Shown: in pieces, positions 63,713-64,000 of the stretch
Position numbering within the stretch: position 1 is the stretch's first letter
Layout: every line of letters starts with the position of its first letter
NCBI GenBank assembly: GCA_020348925.1
Contig: CP070758.1
Coordinates: 4,490,241-4,554,240 of the forward strand
Direction of reading: 5' to 3'
DNA: 64,000 bases
Source: Gemmatimonadota bacterium
GTDB taxonomy: Bacteria > JBHIER01 > G020348925
Made by a program: the position numbers and the translations under genes
Notes under the pieces: model-generated
The model's input: only the letters and a program-made list of their open reading frames with translations
Databases searched by the model: none
Told to the model about the DNA's origin: nothing

Positions 63713-63974
63713 ACCTGATAAGGAACCATCAGCCTACCGTGTGGACCGCTTCATGATTATCTGCAAGTCTACCGGACTTGTTTTTCAAAGACTGCGGCCA
63801 CACACTGCACGATCTGATAATGACCTGCGGCTCTGAAGCTTTCAGATGTCCGCTCATAACAGTATGATGGGTGCTTAGCGGGTTTGCACTTTTCAGAGAA
63901 CAAGAAAAACCAGACGATGTCTCACCAACATCTCAGGAAGGAGTACACCCTGTCCGAAAAAATCGTCAAGAAAT
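63713..63974 (+). ncRNA. Candidate bridge RNA locus of the IS1111-type element
   Basis: 260 bases between the transposase stop and the right inverted repeat with no supported coding frame. It contains strong local stems: CAAGTC-5nt-GACTTG at 63764-63780, ATCTGA/TCAGAT (63812-63817 with 63842-63847, 24-nt loop), and shorter ones. IS1111-type elements encode their bridge RNA in this right-end position. The RNA itself and its target loops were not determined here. Confidence 0.5.
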
Positions 63975-63994
63975 CTCTTGACTTTCTACATAAC
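63975..63994 (-). repeat. IS right subterminal inverted repeat
   Basis: 20 bases, read on the reverse strand as GTTATGTAGAAAGTCAAGAG; pairs with 62553-62573. Confidence 0.7.
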
Positions 63995-64000
63995 AGATAA

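Larger units (their letters stand above)
62553..63994 (+). mobile_element. IS110-family (IS1111-type) insertion sequence
   Basis: Element with one transposase gene and imperfect inverted repeats: left 62553-62573, right 63975-63994. After reverse-complementing, they share ATG-T-AGAAAGTCAA with one gap and a few mismatches. IS110-family elements with such subterminal repeats form the IS1111 group. The true ends are a few bases outside the repeats; the window stops at 64000. No target duplication is expected for this family. Confidence 0.75.

Noticed and set aside
1-64000. CRISPR arrays, tRNA or rRNA genes, prophage genes
   Set aside because: No regularly spaced repeats, cloverleaf-like sequences, rRNA conserved blocks or phage structural genes were recognised.

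Overview
The window is bacterial chromosome from a Gram-negative member of the FCB superphylum, probably an uncultured candidate-phylum lineage. Outer-membrane machinery (TamB plus an Omp85 barrel) points to a diderm. Two C-terminal sorting domains carry the NYPNPFNP motif typical of type IX secretion. Dockerin, cohesin-like and Fibrobacter-type major-paralogous domains are also present. I cannot name the phylum from sequence alone. No rRNA, tRNA or CRISPR array was seen.

Layout. 1-1.4 kb (minus strand): an oligopeptide-binding lipoprotein (cut by the window edge), translationally coupled to an HTH-receiver regulator. 2-8.5 kb: TamB, a TamA-like Omp85 protein and a small lipoprotein. 8.5-15.4 kb: an accessory secretome region with a dockerin-bearing M14 carboxypeptidase, a decayed C1 peptidase, a dockerin/Fib-succ-major protein, a cohesin-like/dockerin/T9SS protein interrupted by one in-frame TGA, and a lipoprotein. 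15.4-17.2 kb (minus): RqcH-like NFACT protein. 17.3-36.3 kb: a long, tightly packed housekeeping run: yicC, gmk, rpoZ, coaBC, family-4 UDG, dnaB, mlaE, mlaF, radA, tgt, yajC, def, fmt, a membrane Zn-peptidase, rsmB, a PASTA protein, ffh, rpsP, khpA, rimM, trmD, rplS, rnhB, yraN. 36.3-48.4 kb: an energy-metabolism block with acyl-CoA dehydrogenase, EtfBA, a heptaheme cytochrome, a PsrBCA/Qrc-like complex, an exported beta-propeller, a hexaheme cytochrome and a fused cytochrome-b/HdrD-like ETF:quinone oxidoreductase candidate. 48.5-55.5 kb: an MFS transporter, a DUF1844 protein, a C-terminal processing protease, a membrane TPR protein and a small lipoprotein. 55.5-60.6 kb: a second secretome patch with a frameshifted beta-helix/dockerin remnant, a solo HEPN protein, a two-cohesin/ASH/T9SS scaffold-like protein and a dockerin-tagged serine hydrolase. 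60.9-64 kb: an SRAP protein, a DUF6512-like membrane protein and an IS1111-type IS110-family element.

How they may work together. Dockerin-tagged hydrolases, mostly peptidase-like, sit beside proteins that have cohesin-like modules and T9SS anchoring signals. A peptide-binding lipoprotein lies at the left edge. This suggests a cell-surface protein-degrading assembly with peptide uptake, analogous to a cellulosome but aimed at protein; that is inference. In the redox block, beta-oxidation electrons would flow from acyl-CoA dehydrogenase to EtfAB, then through the HdrD-like membrane protein to the quinone pool, and on to the multiheme and molybdopterin-family complex.

Promoters close to the sigma70 consensus with 17-bp spacing were read directly at several genes. 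Two are perfect (52420-52448 and 55988-56016). Many start codons are GTG or TTG behind strong Shine-Dalgarno sequences, and I moved several starts accordingly.
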